Assembly (NCBI RefSeq): GCF_048569485.1
Contig: NC_134354.1
Span: 686,304,637 to 686,368,636, forward strand
From: Anomaloglossus baeobatrachus
Taxonomy: Eukaryota; Chordata; Amphibia; Anura; Aromobatidae
Length of the DNA stretch: 64,000 nucleotides
Reading direction: 5' to 3'
In this document: positions 35,201 to 46,924 of the stretch, piece by piece
Numbering within the stretch: position 1 is the first letter of the stretch
Layout of the letters: the number at the start of each line of letters is the position of its first letter
The notes under the pieces: model-generated
The model's database searches: none
What the model was told of the DNA's origin: nothing
The model's input: the letters and a program-made list of their open reading frames with translations, nothing else
Made by a program: the position numbers and the translations under genes

Positions 35201-36417
35201 ACACACATCCTCATGGTCCCATCTTTTTTCTTAACTAGCACTAGTGGGGCTGCCCAGGGGCTACAACTGTCTCTTATTACCCCTGCTTCTTTCATTCCTT
35301 TGAGCATGTCTTTGGCGCATTGGTAGTGAGCCGGTGGTACTGGTCTATACCTCTCCTTTATTGGTGGATGGTTACCTGTGGGTATAGTGTGCTCTACCCC
35401 TTTGATCTGCCCAAAGTCTAATGGGTGTTTGCTGAATATTTGTTCATATTCTTTCACTACCCTGTATACTCCATGCTTTTGATGGGAGGGTGTAGAATCG
35501 GTGCCTACATGTAGCTTTTGGCACCAATCCTCCAGCTTTCCCTCTGAGCCATTGTCTTCCGCCTGATTTGACGGCTTCAAGGGCTCAACGGTGGTGATGG
35601 CGTTGTTATCAACCGTATATAGCTTAGCCATGGTAGCATACTTAGGTAGGGTGACCTCATCTTCCCCACAATTTAGAAGGCGTATTGGCACTCTTCCCCG
35701 ATGTACCTCAACTATTCCTCTGGCCGTCAGTACAGTGGGCCTACTGTCTGAGTACACGGGTTCTACCAGGGCCTGATAGTCTCGCCCTCTGATGCCTATT
35801 GCGGCTCTACACCAGACCAGCATTTCAGTTTTGGGAGGAATTACAATAGGTATTGGGTCACTTACCCTTGCACTGCCAATTTCACCTCCTGACATTTCTA
35901 CCTGCTGCTTCAGCATCAAGGCTTTAATTTCCTTCTGCAGGAGTCTCTGTTGCCCAGGTTTGGCAGTCTCGACGATCTGCTGCAAGACAGTAATTACCTC
36001 TGCAAAACAATTTTCAATTACATTCATTCCTAGCAGCATAGTTGGTTCACGTTCTCGTCGGTCAACATCAACAATGATAATACCCTGATTCTGCAATTCT
36101 ACTCTCCCAATCTTAATGGTCATTTCTCTGAAACCAACCTGTGGTACTAATTCACCATTGCTAGCCCATATATTCAATGCAACATTAGATGGACCACTGC
36201 TAACGTCTGAATCAGCCCAGTACCTCTTATAAAGGACATGCGGAATTGATGATATTTGGGAACCAGTGTCCAGCAAGGCGTTGAGCGGAATGCCATCCAG
36301 CACGATGGGGATGACTGGACGTCCCCCCACATACTTGTCGTGCCAGGGTGAAGGACCTTGAGAGTTCATTCCTGAGGAGCGGCCCGCCTCCCCAGGGGAT
36401 CCCCATTTAAAGCACAT
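32269..36417 (-). CDS. pol: Gypsy pol polyprotein
   Basis: 1382 codons open. Domains in order: aspartic protease near the N-terminus (LLDTGSQIS, active site about residues 50-53), reverse transcriptase (DYRRINRITHKDAYPLP, the FSTLDLTSGYWQVPV block, and the YLDDVIVYS catalytic box), RNase H (ILYTDASNVGLGAVLS, LELLAVVWA, IFTDNNPL), a spacer, then integrase with an HHCC zinc-binding region (ending CGPCNLRR) and a core with VDHYSRF and DQGPAFES. No chromodomain was recognised at the C-terminus. It overlaps the gag frame by 52 bp in a different register, as expected for Gypsy elements that make Gag-Pol by programmed frameshifting. It replicates the element through RNA and is not a host gene. Confidence 0.95.
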   Translation of the reverse strand: MCFKWGSPGEAGRSSGMNSQGPSPWHDKYVGGRPVIPIVLDGIPLNALLDTGSQISSIPHVLYKRYWADSDVSSGPSNVALNIWASNGELVPQVGFREMTIKIGRVELQNQGIIIVDVDRREREPTMLLGMNVIENCFAEVITVLQQIVETAKPGQQRLLQKEIKALMLKQQVEMSGGEIGSARVSDPIPIVIPPKTEMLVWCRAAIGIRGRDYQALVEPVYSDSRPTVLTARGIVEVHRGRVPIRLLNCGEDEVTLPKYATMAKLYTVDNNAITTVEPLKPSNQAEDNGSEGKLEDWCQKLHVGTDSTPSHQKHGVYRVVKEYEQIFSKHPLDFGQIKGVEHTIPTGNHPPIKERYRPVPPAHYQCAKDMLKGMKEAGVIRDSCSPWAAPLVLVKKKDGTMRMCVDYRRINRITHKDAYPLPRIEESLAALKSATYFSTLDLTSGYWQVPVAEADKEKTAFTTPMGLCEFNCMPFGLCNAPGTFQRLMECCLGHKNFETVLLYLDDVIVYSKTYEQHLQDLAEVFEALSGYGMKIKPSKCHLLKPRVQYLGHVVSSEGVAPDPEKVTVIRDWPRPTSVKEVRQFLGLVGYYRRFIKGFTKLAAPLQDILVGQSKKSAARNPPFQWSDEREESFKKLKWALTGEEILAYPDYHQPFILYTDASNVGLGAVLSQKQEGKEKVIAFASRKLRPTERNPENYSSFKLELLAVVWAVTERFKHYLAAAEFTIFTDNNPLTHLDSAKLGALEQRWIARLSNYNFVIKYRAGHKNGNADALSRMPHSGNVEEEPEGLEEIELPAFHHPKVGQYQPSVYQKQQQATLNPLAHHGWADTQDSDPAVKLVKELLTQQGAYPNQNAPAETQHLWKERGKLFLYQGKLCRRHTNPKTHELVWQIIVPKRDVKMVLEAYHDGAGHFGWKKLEVLLRERFYWVGLRKSIEDWCRKCGPCNLRRKDQQNQRAPLQSIVTKQPLELVALDHVKLSPSRSGYVYALTIVDHYSRFLVVVPVKDLTARTAAKAFQTYFCRPHGYPEQVLADQGPAFESQIFQEFCNMYGCKKIRTTAYHPQTNGLCEKMNHIVIDLLKTLPESERNQWPEKLPDLVDLYNHVPVSSTNCTPAYLMRARPGKLPIDLDMGILKPDAEVQESNWDTLRQQQYRQVQECVEKSLQQARGRQERNFNQHALATPLQPGDQVLKRKRRTNKLDNQWETTPYTVLPSSMDNPKVCLISKDEGRTSAVVSRDQLKPCPETLKTPEVTLPIQVQPVKKEEDVFHTVLGDFPKTWPNYYGAVVVPMIAFPQVVEPQSEPIPQEVSRQEELEVETVEEEQIPGPSELASPTVSPLSSQVPETPNRYTSTHTIMLSTPSTPAVRRSQRSTQGQIPARYKD

Positions 36418-37361
36418 TCACGGGCAAAGTGACCTGGCTCATTGCAACGGCGGCAAATGGGCTGTCCATCCGGCTGGTAGCGGTCGCTGGGTCGTCCTCT
36501 CGTCGCTTGGTATCTCCTAGGCCTCATCCATGGGACATCCTCCTTGCTGGTCGCCAGCTCAATCTTGGGTGCAGACTTGGATCCACGCAGCTCCTGGACG
36601 ATTCTAGCCATGGAAGCAACAGTGTCTGTAAGGGCTTCAAGCTTTTGATGTAGAGCCTCATTAGTGATCGGCTCCAGGTGGTTAGCAGCAGCGGCTGACA
36701 TGGCCGATGTCACTGGCACTACTGGCTGCTGGGGTGCCACTGTAAGGTGTTGAACAGAGTCTATATCCTGCGGCTCCTCCACCTGCTGGAGGCGGATGGC
36801 TCTATCCTTTAGCTGGGCAAATGTTAGTCCTGGATCCTGGATCACCATCATGCTCAGTTGTCCCCGGTGGGAAGGGGATGAGAGTCCATCCAGGAATTGG
36901 TCTATCAGCAGCTTATCTGCTCCAGGGGCTAAGGCAGGTTCTGCTAATTTAAGTGCTCTGAGCGCCTCCTGCAAGTTTAAGGCAAAGTCTCTTGCGCTCT
37001 CTCTAGGTTTTTGCTTGCATCCAAAGAACCTCATTTTAGCCCGGCTGCCAGCAGTGGATTCAAAAGCTGCTTTTAGTCCAGCTATTATATGCTCTACAGT
37101 GTCCTTTGCATCGTCCGGCCAGGATGTAGCCTCCCGCTGGGCATTGCCAGTTAACTGTCCCATAAGCATACCAACACGCTGAGCTTCTGTCAGGGGGTAC
37201 ATGCTGTAGTAGATTTTTAGCTTTCCGATAAAGTCATTAAGTGTGTTGGGCTCACCTGAGTACTGCGGCAGCCACACTGCACCCGGGGTGTACGGCATCA
37301 GGAACGGCATGATAGGTGCCGCTGCACCGCCGGGCACAACAGCGTCTCCCTGCTGCGACAT
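36366..37361 (-). CDS. gag: Gypsy gag protein
   Basis: 331 codons open, starting MSQQGDAVVPGG. The middle has a retrotransposon Gag capsid-like region (WLPQYSGEPNTLNDFI through ARDFALNLQEALRALK and LLIDQFLDGL). The C-terminus has a CCHC zinc knuckle, CRRCNEPGHFAREC, for RNA binding. It packages the element's RNA. The start is the first ATG after a leader of about 360 bp. It overlaps the start of the pol frame. Confidence 0.93.
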   Translation of the reverse strand: MSQQGDAVVPGGAAAPIMPFLMPYTPGAVWLPQYSGEPNTLNDFIGKLKIYYSMYPLTEAQRVGMLMGQLTGNAQREATSWPDDAKDTVEHIIAGLKAAFESTAGSRAKMRFFGCKQKPRESARDFALNLQEALRALKLAEPALAPGADKLLIDQFLDGLSSPSHRGQLSMMVIQDPGLTFAQLKDRAIRLQQVEEPQDIDSVQHLTVAPQQPVVPVTSAMSAAAANHLEPITNEALHQKLEALTDTVASMARIVQELRGSKSAPKIELATSKEDVPWMRPRRYQATRGRPSDRYQPDGQPICRRCNEPGHFARECALNGDPLGRRAAPQE

Positions 37362-37705
37362 CTTTGCGCCCCCTTAGTTAATTTCACCAGTCTTCTTGAC
37401 AGCAAGCCTGGGACACTTTTCTGCGTTTTCGTTCGGGTCGCAGCACCGAGCGCACCTCCTCTGCAAGCGGTGGGCGGAGTCTTAGTTTAGGCGCGCTGTT
37501 CTCCCGCGCGTAGCAGCTAATGGCGCGATTAAAGATGGCGCCTGGAAAATGTTACCAATGATGTTTTTGGATTTTTCCAGGTATCTTTGCAAAGTTTAAA
37601 GTCCGTTCTTTGTTGCAACAATTCACAGTGCAAGTCTTTTATGCGATGCAATAAGTCTTTACAGGCACACGTCACCCGGGTTGCAGCCGGGTCCAGTCCG
37701 CATCC

Positions 37706-37723
37706 TGTTCGTGACGCCAAAGT
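37706..37723 (-). other. Primer-binding region of the Gypsy element
   Basis: Directly inside the 5' LTR on the minus strand the sequence reads ACTTTGGCGTCACGAACAG. It contains TGG, as tRNA-primed elements do. I cannot assign the tRNA. The 14-base TGGCGTCACGAACA also occurs inside the LTR. Confidence 0.55.
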
Positions 37724-38701
37724 TGTGTCGCCAGGGGTTAAGGAGATACCCAGAACCGGGCCAAGGGGTCGCTTCTGGAAAGGGGATCACGGTGTCGTGA
37801 CCCGGTCTGTGCTCTCTGGTTCCACAATAAAAGGGGGGGGTTATGTTCGTGACGCCACCCGTGGAATATGATCAGAGATGACCACCGCTGCTGCAGAACC
37901 TCCGGGGTGATGGAAGGCAGCTTGAGATGGGACGGCTCCCCACGGGTAGAGCCTTTTCCCCGGGGCAGTATGTTAGTCTATGGGGGGAGTGCAGGACACG
38001 AGCACAATAAACAGGCAGACTCACGGTTTTGCAGTTTCTTTGTCTTTTACTGATGATGGTATTCAGCAGAGTACTGTCCACGGAGTCTGTGAGGGGTTCA
38101 GGGTTTCTCCCACCCAGCCGGGCCGTTTTGGCTTCCTTGCCTGCACTGTGTGTCTGTGGCCCTGCTGCTGCGTGAACTATGCAGCCGGCTCTGCTCTGCT
38201 CTGCTCCTAGGTACCGACCTGACAGGCAACTCGAGTCCTTCCTAGTATGTTCCTGAACTCTGCGTTTGTTGCTTGTGTCTGTGGTACAGGTGAAAGATCT
38301 GGAATCTTCACTTCTCTGGTGGTAACTGTGCAGTATGTAACCTGCAGTCTCGGATCCAGCATCCGTTCTGTGTGCTCCACTGGGGATGAGCTCAGCAATG
38401 CTCTGCCTCCCAGGAATGTTCCTCTGTGTACGCTTTCTCCTTTCCTCAGACCCTCAGCTTGGCCTGGAATTGGTCAGTGGATCCTGAGGTGAGCTCAAGC
38501 CAGCTCCAACCTGCAGAGATCCTGTCTCCTCAGTGCTCTGCACTGAACTTCCAAACTGAAACTACTCCTGATCATTTCCTCCCCCCCAGCAGAATGTACA
38601 GGGAAGCAGCTTGGTCTCCCCCTTCTGGCCAGGAGGTCTTGGTGTTGTGTGTGGGGAGTTAACCCTTTGTGTTGTTACTGTGGCAACCCTGGGGTGCCAC
38701 A
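37724..38701 (-). repeat. 5' LTR of the Gypsy element
   Basis: 978 bp, nearly identical to 30866-31844. On the minus strand it begins TGTGGCACCCCAGGG and ends TGGCGACACA. Confidence 0.95.
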
Positions 38702-38705
38702 ATTG

Positions 38706-40265
38706 CATCAATATTCATAGACAGTAGTTTCTTGCTGGGGATTTGTCCCTCAGCATGTAGTACATGGAATACCAGTGGGCTGCCATCCTTCAGTGATCAT
38801 TAATGGACCCACCACAATTCTGCAGACCTTTAACATGATGGTCCAATCTGTAGAGAAATATGTCATAGTGGGAATGGCTGGATGTACCATGGAGCCACAT
38901 GCCGAACACTTAACAAAAGATGGCTGGATTTCCCATAATAGTTGTTATTAGTTTAAAGGCAAATTAAGCAGCAGACTCCATGAGCTGATATAGGAGTTAA
39001 GCAATTTACCAGGGAGCCATTAAACAACTGTTTCTGTTGCCATTGAGAAAACATTGTTTCTTTATGTTCCTGTATGGCGGGGATTGTGATGGAGCTGCAG
39101 CCGGGGCGAGAACATTCCACAATTTATTCATTTGGGTTCAGTTTTCGTTACTAATTCTAATACTAATTCTAGTGACAACCGGATGAATGAAACCTGTATA
39201 AAATGGAAGTAGAAGGAACGTGAACTGGATTGAGTATCAGACTTCACAGGATTTGCTTCCTGTCACCATGGAGACACATCGGTCTGTATAGGAGCTGCAG
39301 ACATAAAACATGTTTTATCCTTATTAATCCAATCAAATCAGATATTTTGCAACTTGCTTGTCACAGTTACAATATTCTCAAGGTTGCAATGCAACTCCAT
39401 TGACTTGTATTGTGCTGCAATTTACCAGCGATACTTAGCGAACTTTGACAACGCAATATGTCTAACGGCCTAAGACATTGTGTAGCTCAAGGAAAGGACC
39501 AGCCTCGGGCCATGTGGGCACCGCACTCCTTCACTAAGAAGGCTATGGGTGCTTATGGGACGTCAGATGGGATGCACGACACTTACTGGTTTCTTCAGGC
39601 CTGTGTACTTCCCGATGGTGGCGGTCCTCATCAAAGACAGTAACACACGCAACATCAGTGCTCACTTAGCCAACTAGAAAGTTCTCTTTATTCTTCATAC
39701 CATTCTGACAGACATGGCTTTCCTTTTGCCTCCTTCCTCTCAGTGTGGGGTACTACTTTTCTACCTATCCCTCTCTACTATATTGGATCTTGTCCTCCAG
39801 CTTTGCAGTCTGAGTCTCCTTTCCTCTCACTCTGTTTAGCTTTGTCCGATTCTGACCCCCAGCAGCTCTGTAGCCGGACGACTCTCTAAGCCCGCCGGGG
39901 TAAGCTGTAGGCTCCAGACCTCACTAGGATAACTCAGGGCTCCCTGACTGGGCCTATTACCAAGGTCACATCTTCTCACTCTTGAACCCTACCCTAGATT
40001 GGCCCCCCTCAAGACCTCCCAACCAACCTTCTCCCACTTCCGTCACCACCACCTCAACCCCATCTATTTCATCCTGCCGCTATCTCATCCTAAACACTAA
40101 GTGGCACCTTTGGCAACAGTCTCGCTCCACTGTATCTGGAACCTGCACCCAGCTAGCAGCATTACATATCAACAACATTTAGTAAAGGGTCATAACACAT
40201 TACACTCTTCATAACAATACACTTTACATTGCTGTGCCTCGACCACTTCCTACATAGCCTTAGCC
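38706..40265. other. Intergenic, no gene recognised
   Basis: No host gene seen. The part from about 39460 to 40230 (CT-rich, with AATAAA on the minus strand near 39690) could be an old LTR fragment, but no ends or target duplication were found. Confidence 0.3.
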
Positions 40266-40268
40266 TTA

Positions 40269-40769
40269 GGCCGAGGCCACACAGGGACAAGTGCGATCCT
40301 CGCATGACACTCGGCTCACGCTGGTAGCACAGTGGGAGCCGAGTGTCATACGAGTGTCACTATGACTGAGGTCAGATCATGCGATCGGATCTCAGTTGCG
40401 GGGGGCGGGCCGGCACTGAGGAGGGGTTGGCCAGCACTGAGGAGGGGCGGGCTGATGCTGCGCAGGGGAGGGATTTATCTCCCTCTCTCCTCTGTAGCCG
40501 GCTATTGCTATTCTCGCCCTGCACTCGTGGTACACCGATGTACCGCGAGTGCAGTGCAATTTTTCTCTCGCCCCATGGACTTGAATGGGTGTGAGAGAAA
40601 GAGTCTCGCATTGCACCCACAGCATGCTGCAGTTGTTTTCTCGGTCCGATTAGGGCTGAGAAAATAATCGCTCATAGGTGTTGGCACATAGGTTAATATT
40701 GGTCCGAGTGGAATGCGATGTTTTATCGCATTCCACTCACACCGATTTTCATGCCGTGTGTCGTAGGCC
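40269..40769. mobile_element. MITE, 'GGCCACACGGGGAC' family, copy 1
   Basis: Ends GGCCGAGGCCACACAGGGAC and CCGTGTGTCGTAGGCC, with TTA at 40266-40268 and 40770-40772. Blocks 'tgacactcggctc', 'atcatgcgatcgga' and 'gaatgcgatgttttatcgca' recur at 45637-46139. Confidence 0.8.
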
Positions 40770-40874
40770 TTACAGTAAGAGAGAAAGAACCAATTTCCAG
40801 GGGTGTTCCCCCATATAGAGGCCCCCATTTACCTCCAGGACTCTCCACACATAAAGATACCTGTGCACATTGGA

Positions 40875-41160
40875 TTAAAGGGAACCTGGCATGAGATTCA
40901 TGTCACTCTCAAATGCTGTAGCACTTTAAAGAAAACATACTTTGAAAATCGTCTCTCTGTCCCTCTCCCCATTACTGACAGTTATTTTCCAATATATGTG
41001 TGTGTATGGTTATTTTCCCATGCTTTCGTCTTGTACAATCCTTTTATTACCAATGCAGATTATTATTCGCCAGTGGATGAGGATATACTGTATATGACCA
41101 GCTTTAATAGTGAGGGGGACCCCCTACATTTTGTAATCGAGGCTCTCCATCAACCTTGAT
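40875..41160. mobile_element. T2-type MITE relic, left end
   Basis: TTAAAGGGAACCTGGCATGA at 40875 fits a T2-type end. The right end is not visible, so the boundary is a guess. Confidence 0.35.
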
Positions 41161-41904
41161 CCAGTCTCTCTTGTTTCAGATCTTTGTGTTGAAAATACAA
41201 ATGTAATTTTTGTGCAGTTTTTTGAGCCAAAACCAGAATAGGACCCAAGGTTTGGATAAAAGACTGAAATATATATATATTTTTTTTTTTTTTTAAATTC
41301 ACTTCTGTTTTTGAACCCTCCCCACCCCCAAAAAAAAATAAAAAGCCACAAAAAATACATATCTGACTCCGTTGATTGCTTTACCATTTTGCTGGTCTCG
41401 TACCAGAATACTTTTCTTCCTATTACCTTTGCAGTTATGCTCTTTTTGGCTGTATATCCATGATTATCCCTACATTATATGACCGGTCTCTTTTGCTTAT
41501 TTTCAGTTTTTCAATGTTTCACAATACTGTAAAGAATTGATTCTCCCCCAGCGAAATGAGGATCCAGTCTATTGTCTCTCATGTGTTGGTGCCAGGATTG
41601 ACTCTGCCCATATGAATGCTGTCTATCATCAATTCTCACTAGATGTTCTGGCTCCGGCATACCATATTTGTTGAGCAGCAATCTAACATGGAGCAAACAA
41701 TGCTGGCTCTGATAACCTGAGAGGTGGAGGGGTGTAAAATATGAAGGTTGTAGAGAACACAATAAGATATATACATATAAATATAAATTGTTTAGGTGAA
41801 TGACTAAAGCATAACAGGAAAATTGATGTGTGTTACATGTGTAGATGTAGGGAGACTATTATACACTGTATATGGTGTTTCCTTATATAAATACGATTAT
41901 GTAA
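41161..41904. other. Intergenic, no gene recognised
   Basis: Includes a poly-T run at 41280-41295. No gene. Confidence 0.4.
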
Positions 41905-42678
41905 GGCTATGTGCGCACGTTGCGTCGGAGTACCTGCAGTTTATTCTGCACGTTTTCCTTCCCTTGGTTTTTGACCAAATGGCTTTTGACCATTTTTTAG
42001 CGCTAAAAATGCATGCGTTTTTACCGCGTTTTTAGTGCGTTTTTAGCGCTTTTTACCTGCGTTTTCACCTGCGTTTCTGCAGATGCGTTTTTGAGATCAA
42101 GACACTGATAAATAAAGTTGAATTAGTCAAAAAGAATGAAAAAAGAGAAAAAAAGTATAAAATTAACTTTTAATAAAATTATATGGGAAATTATCAATTT
42201 TAATGTAATAATAGTGGTTATGCACATTTTAACAGAAAAATAGCTAAAGTTTATTATTTTTTTACATTTATATTTTCGGTTATTGTGTGTGTGTAAAGGA
42301 ACATTAGAACCAATTTATTTTTGCCCAGAAAAGCATGCGTTTTTGGAGCCAAAAACGCAGTTGAAAAGCAGGTAAAAAGCATGAAAAACGCAGGAATTGT
42401 GATTTTGGTTGCTTTTTGCCATTTCTCATTGACTCCAATGTTAAGGAAACGCTGCAGAAATGGCAAAAACAACTGACATGCTGCTTCTTTTTCAGCATGG
42501 TTTTTGACCACAAATATGCAAATTAAACGCTGCTGAACAAAAAGCAAAGTGCAGACAGGATTTCTGCTTTTCCCATAGACTTTGCTGGAAATAAAAAATG
42601 CATGCATTTTTGCCCAAAAACGCTGCTGCCAAAAACGCTGCAGAAACGCGGTAAAAAACGCAACGTGCGAACATAGCC
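41905..42678. mobile_element. MITE, 'GGCT.TGTGCGCAC' family
   Basis: Ends GGCTATGTGCGCACGTTGCG and CGCAACGTGCGAACATAGCC. TAA precedes it (41902-41904) and TCA follows. The interior is rich in 'aaaacgc' and 'gcgtttttt'. Related to 10454-11202. Confidence 0.8.
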
Positions 42679-43214
42679 TCATATAGGCTGACCACCCAAA
42701 ACAGCAGTAATGGTCTTCAAGGGAGTGGTCCACTTAAAGAACAGGTGAATATATCTTGAGGAAGATATTTTGGAGAAGGTTTTACCTAGATGTCTGTGTC
42801 CTCCATACACCGGGGGTGCTCAATAACATTTCATATCCGTACACACTGATAACAGCTGGTGTCCAGAGATGAACAAATCAATTCACAGCAAATTGAATTA
42901 ACTACAAATTTCACAAAATGTTTGAATTTGCCAAATCTTAACTATTTTTTGTGATTCAATTTGCTTGAATATAATAAAATGGCTGCTTTTTGGCTGCCAT
43001 TTTGCTGTATAGATTTTAGGGCCAGTAAGGAGATAAAAAATATATATATATTACTCACCTTGCACCTCACCTGTCCTTCAGCTTGAGCTTTCTTCCAGGT
43101 TTATGCTGGCTCCCTCTGGTCTTCTCTTAAGTCTTCAGTCTTCTTTACCTACTGATCTCACTGGACACCATGATGTGCCTAGTCTTATGAGTCATGAATT
43201 GGAAAAAGTAAGTA
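42679..43214. other. Intergenic, no gene recognised
   Basis: Nothing recognised. Confidence 0.4.
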
Positions 43215-43884
43215 TGTCACGGGTGTGAGGGTATAACAGGGGACTGGGGCTCCTAATCTGGCCCTCAAGATAGGGAACCCTATCTGTGTCTGATCCCAGA
43301 GATAACTCTGATGGTGAAGATGTCTGGACTACCTTCCTTGCCCTGCTCCTGGTCATTCCTGATATAATACCTCTTTTCCCCAACCCCTGGGTAGGGCCGG
43401 GACAGGAATGGTTGGACCCACAAATATGGACAGATGGGTAAAACAAAACTCTATCACATAGCTAGTACACACAGAGATATAACACAATAAGTAATAAGGA
43501 GATAAAGAGCAGGGAGGAAATATGCAGACAACAAGACGTTTTCCACAGCACACCAAGCAGCTTGCAGTAAATCACCAGCAACTTGAACACAACAGCACAC
43601 AGACCAGATTAGCAAAAGCTATAGTCAGCATGGGAAGACAGATTCCTCCATCTTAGAAAGGCAGGGAGTAACTGTGGGTCTCCGGCAATAATACGTCTCC
43701 CGCAATATGTGATCAAAAAGGTAACCAGCAGGCTTGCATAAATTATCTTCTGCTAGCCCAATCACTAAGGCACACACAGCTGGTCTACACCCAAGTCTGC
43801 CTGTGCACCTGAGATGTACCAGAGAAAGCATAGTGAGGAGTGTCAAAGTCTGTAGTCTGAACAGCGTCTGATGCTGCCATGACA
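43215..43884. other. Possible degraded LTR
   Basis: Mirrored-looking ends TGTCACGGG and GCCATGACA, no coding region, and an AATAAA-like site on one strand. No target duplication flanks it, so the call is weak. Confidence 0.25.
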
Positions 43885-44283
43885 CTCCGCGAGTTTAGAG
43901 TCAAACACTGTGTGACAAAGGAGCACTGATGCCATCTCACTGATCCCCTGCATGTTGTTATTTGGCACACACCTAGTGCCTGCTGTTCTGTGATTATGGT
44001 GTCTTTACACTTAAGGTATGTCTGGAAATATCAGCTTAGACAATTATTGGCTGATGTTGGTGACTGCTGCAGCAAGTGATTGGCTGAGTGGGCATTTCCA
44101 GCCAATGGGCAATTTACGCTATGTCAAGGACATGACCAGGAAGCGCAGACCAGTGATAGCAGGAACTGAACCTGTGATGGATTGGCAAGGATGCTTATGA
44201 TTTCTTTTCTTTTTTTTTTGTAACTATGAGAATTTTAGGCATTTTTTTTTTTGCATAGAGATACCATCAAGTTCTCATGTATA
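43885..44283. other. Intergenic, no gene recognised
   Basis: Nothing recognised apart from T runs near 44208-44253. Confidence 0.4.
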
Positions 44284-44655
44284 CAGGTATGGCTGAAAGT
44301 GTTGGCACTCTTTAAATTTTTCCAGAAAATTAAGTAGTTCTCCCAAAAAGTTAATTCATGTTTCGTTATACATATGTTTATTTACTATGTGTGTGTATTG
44401 CAACAACACAAAAAATTGAATAAAAAGCAAATTGGACATAATTTCACACAAAACCCCAAAAATGGGCCGGACAAAATGGTTACCCCATTTCCAAAATGGT
44501 GGGTAAACAACTTTGTTTCAAGCATCTGTTGCTCGTTCAAAGTCACTTGTGGCAAGTAACAGATGTGGGCAATGTGAAAATCACACCTGATACCAGGTAA
44601 AAGGGGAGAAGTTGACTCAATCTTTGCATTGGGTGTCTGTGTGCGACACTAACCA

Positions 44656-45480
<825 letters not shown>

Positions 45481-45636
45481 TTGATAGCAGTTAATTATTT
45501 CAAAGGTTCTACAGCCAAATATTAAGTTGAGGGTTTCAACAATTTTGTCCGGCCCATTTTTGCAGTTTTATGTGAAGTTATGTCCAATTTGCCTTGCTGT
45601 TCCAAATACACACAAATAAAATTAACATGTATGTAA

Positions 45637-46139
45637 GGCCGGGGCCACACGGGGACTAATGCAATCCTCGCATGACACTCGGCTCATGCTGTCAGCAGAG
45701 CAGGAGCCGAGTGTCATGCGAGTGTCACTGCGACTGAGGTCCGATCATGCGATCGGACCTCAGCTGCGGGGGACGGGACGGCACTGAGGAGGGGCGGGCC
45801 AGCGCTGAGGAAGGGTGGGCCGACACGGAGGAGGGGAGGGAGGGCTTTATCTCCCTCTCCTCCATAGCCGATTATTGCTATTCTCGCCCTGCACTCGCGG
45901 TACACCTGAGTACTGCGAGTGCAGTGCGATCTTTCTTTCGCCCCATAGACTTGAGTGGGTGCGAGAGAAAGAGTCTCGCATTACAATCGCAGCATGCTGC
46001 GATTGTTTTCTCGGTCCGATTGGGGCCGAGAAAATAATCACTCATGGGTGCTGACACATTGGTTAATATTGGTCCAAGTGGAATGCGATGTTTTATCGCA
46101 TTCCACTCGGTCCGATTTTCATTCCGTGTGTCTTAGGCC
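45637..46139. mobile_element. MITE, 'GGCCACACGGGGAC' family, copy 2
   Basis: Ends GGCCGGGGCCACACGGGGAC and CCGTGTGTCTTAGGCC, with TAA at 45634-45636 and 46140-46142. Closely related to 40269-40769. Confidence 0.85.
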
Positions 46140-46370
46140 TAACAAAAGATGTATAATTATAATAACTTTCTGAAATAAATAATGTACTTCATTTTCTGGA
46201 ACAATTTAGCAGGTGCCAACACTTTGGGCCATGACAGTATGGCTATATATTGGTTGATAATATTGCTCCCACAGCCTATAGACACATACTTTATCATTGC
46301 ATGTTCCATCACATACTACATCAGTCTATGTCCATGTTTGTTTATCTTTTTTGTTATTCTGTTCCATTTA

Positions 46371-46637
46371 GAACAGGCAGAACAGATAATCGGAATAACA
46401 TCACGTGCGTTTTTTTGTCAAACAGAAGCAGAGGGGCCCTATTGATTTATTTGGCATCCGTCTGCTTTCCGTTTGTTGTTTATTTTTGCATGCAGAACTT
46501 TTTCTTCAGTTCTAAAAATAAACAATAAACGAAAAGCAAACGGACACCAAATAAATCAATGGGGCCCCTCTGCTTCTGTTTGACACAGGAATGCACAGGA
46601 TGCTAATGCTCTTTCTCGGTTCCGTTTGCCTGTTTTA
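46371..46637. repeat. Foldback repeat
   Basis: 'gtcaaacagaagcagagggg' (about 46417) and 'cccctctgcttctgtttgac' (about 46564) are the inner parts of two arms that mirror each other across a loop near 46500. Probably a MITE; no clear target duplication. Confidence 0.6.
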
Positions 46638-46924
46638 CATTGAACACATGAATGGAAAAGACACATGAAAATAGCCTTACTAATATTATTATTATTATTA
46701 TTATTATTTATTATATATACTATATCTCGCATTATAAGAAGGAAAAAGGGAAAAAAGGCAAAAAGAGCACGTAAGGGTCCATATTAGACCCCTGGCTATG
46801 CTGTATGCCACTATAAAGAGCTTTTACCACATGTCTGTGACAGCAGACTATGATATGAGCTAATAGCAGGATTTGTATTTTTATTATAATTTTATAAAAA
46901 TAATGTATTTTCTGGAAAAAAAAG

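Larger units (their letters stand above)
30866..38701 (-). mobile_element. Ty3/Gypsy LTR retrotransposon, looks whole and young
   Basis: 7.84 kb on the minus strand. The order along that strand is LTR (37724-38701), primer-binding region, gag, pol (protease, RT, RNase H, integrase), purine tract, LTR (30866-31844). The 4-bp direct repeat ATTG flanks it (30862-30865, 38702-38705). The two LTRs differ by only about two substitutions and one base of length, so the insertion is recent. gag and pol are both open. No envelope gene was seen. It belongs to Metaviridae by gene order (RT before integrase). Confidence 0.95.

Noticed and set aside
35792-36088. Plus-strand frame of 98 codons in the Gypsy element
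   Set aside because: Antisense shadow of pol; no envelope-like or other domain.
43215-43884. Solo LTR with TGTCA/TGACA ends
   Set aside because: No target duplication on the flanks, so kept only as a weak candidate.
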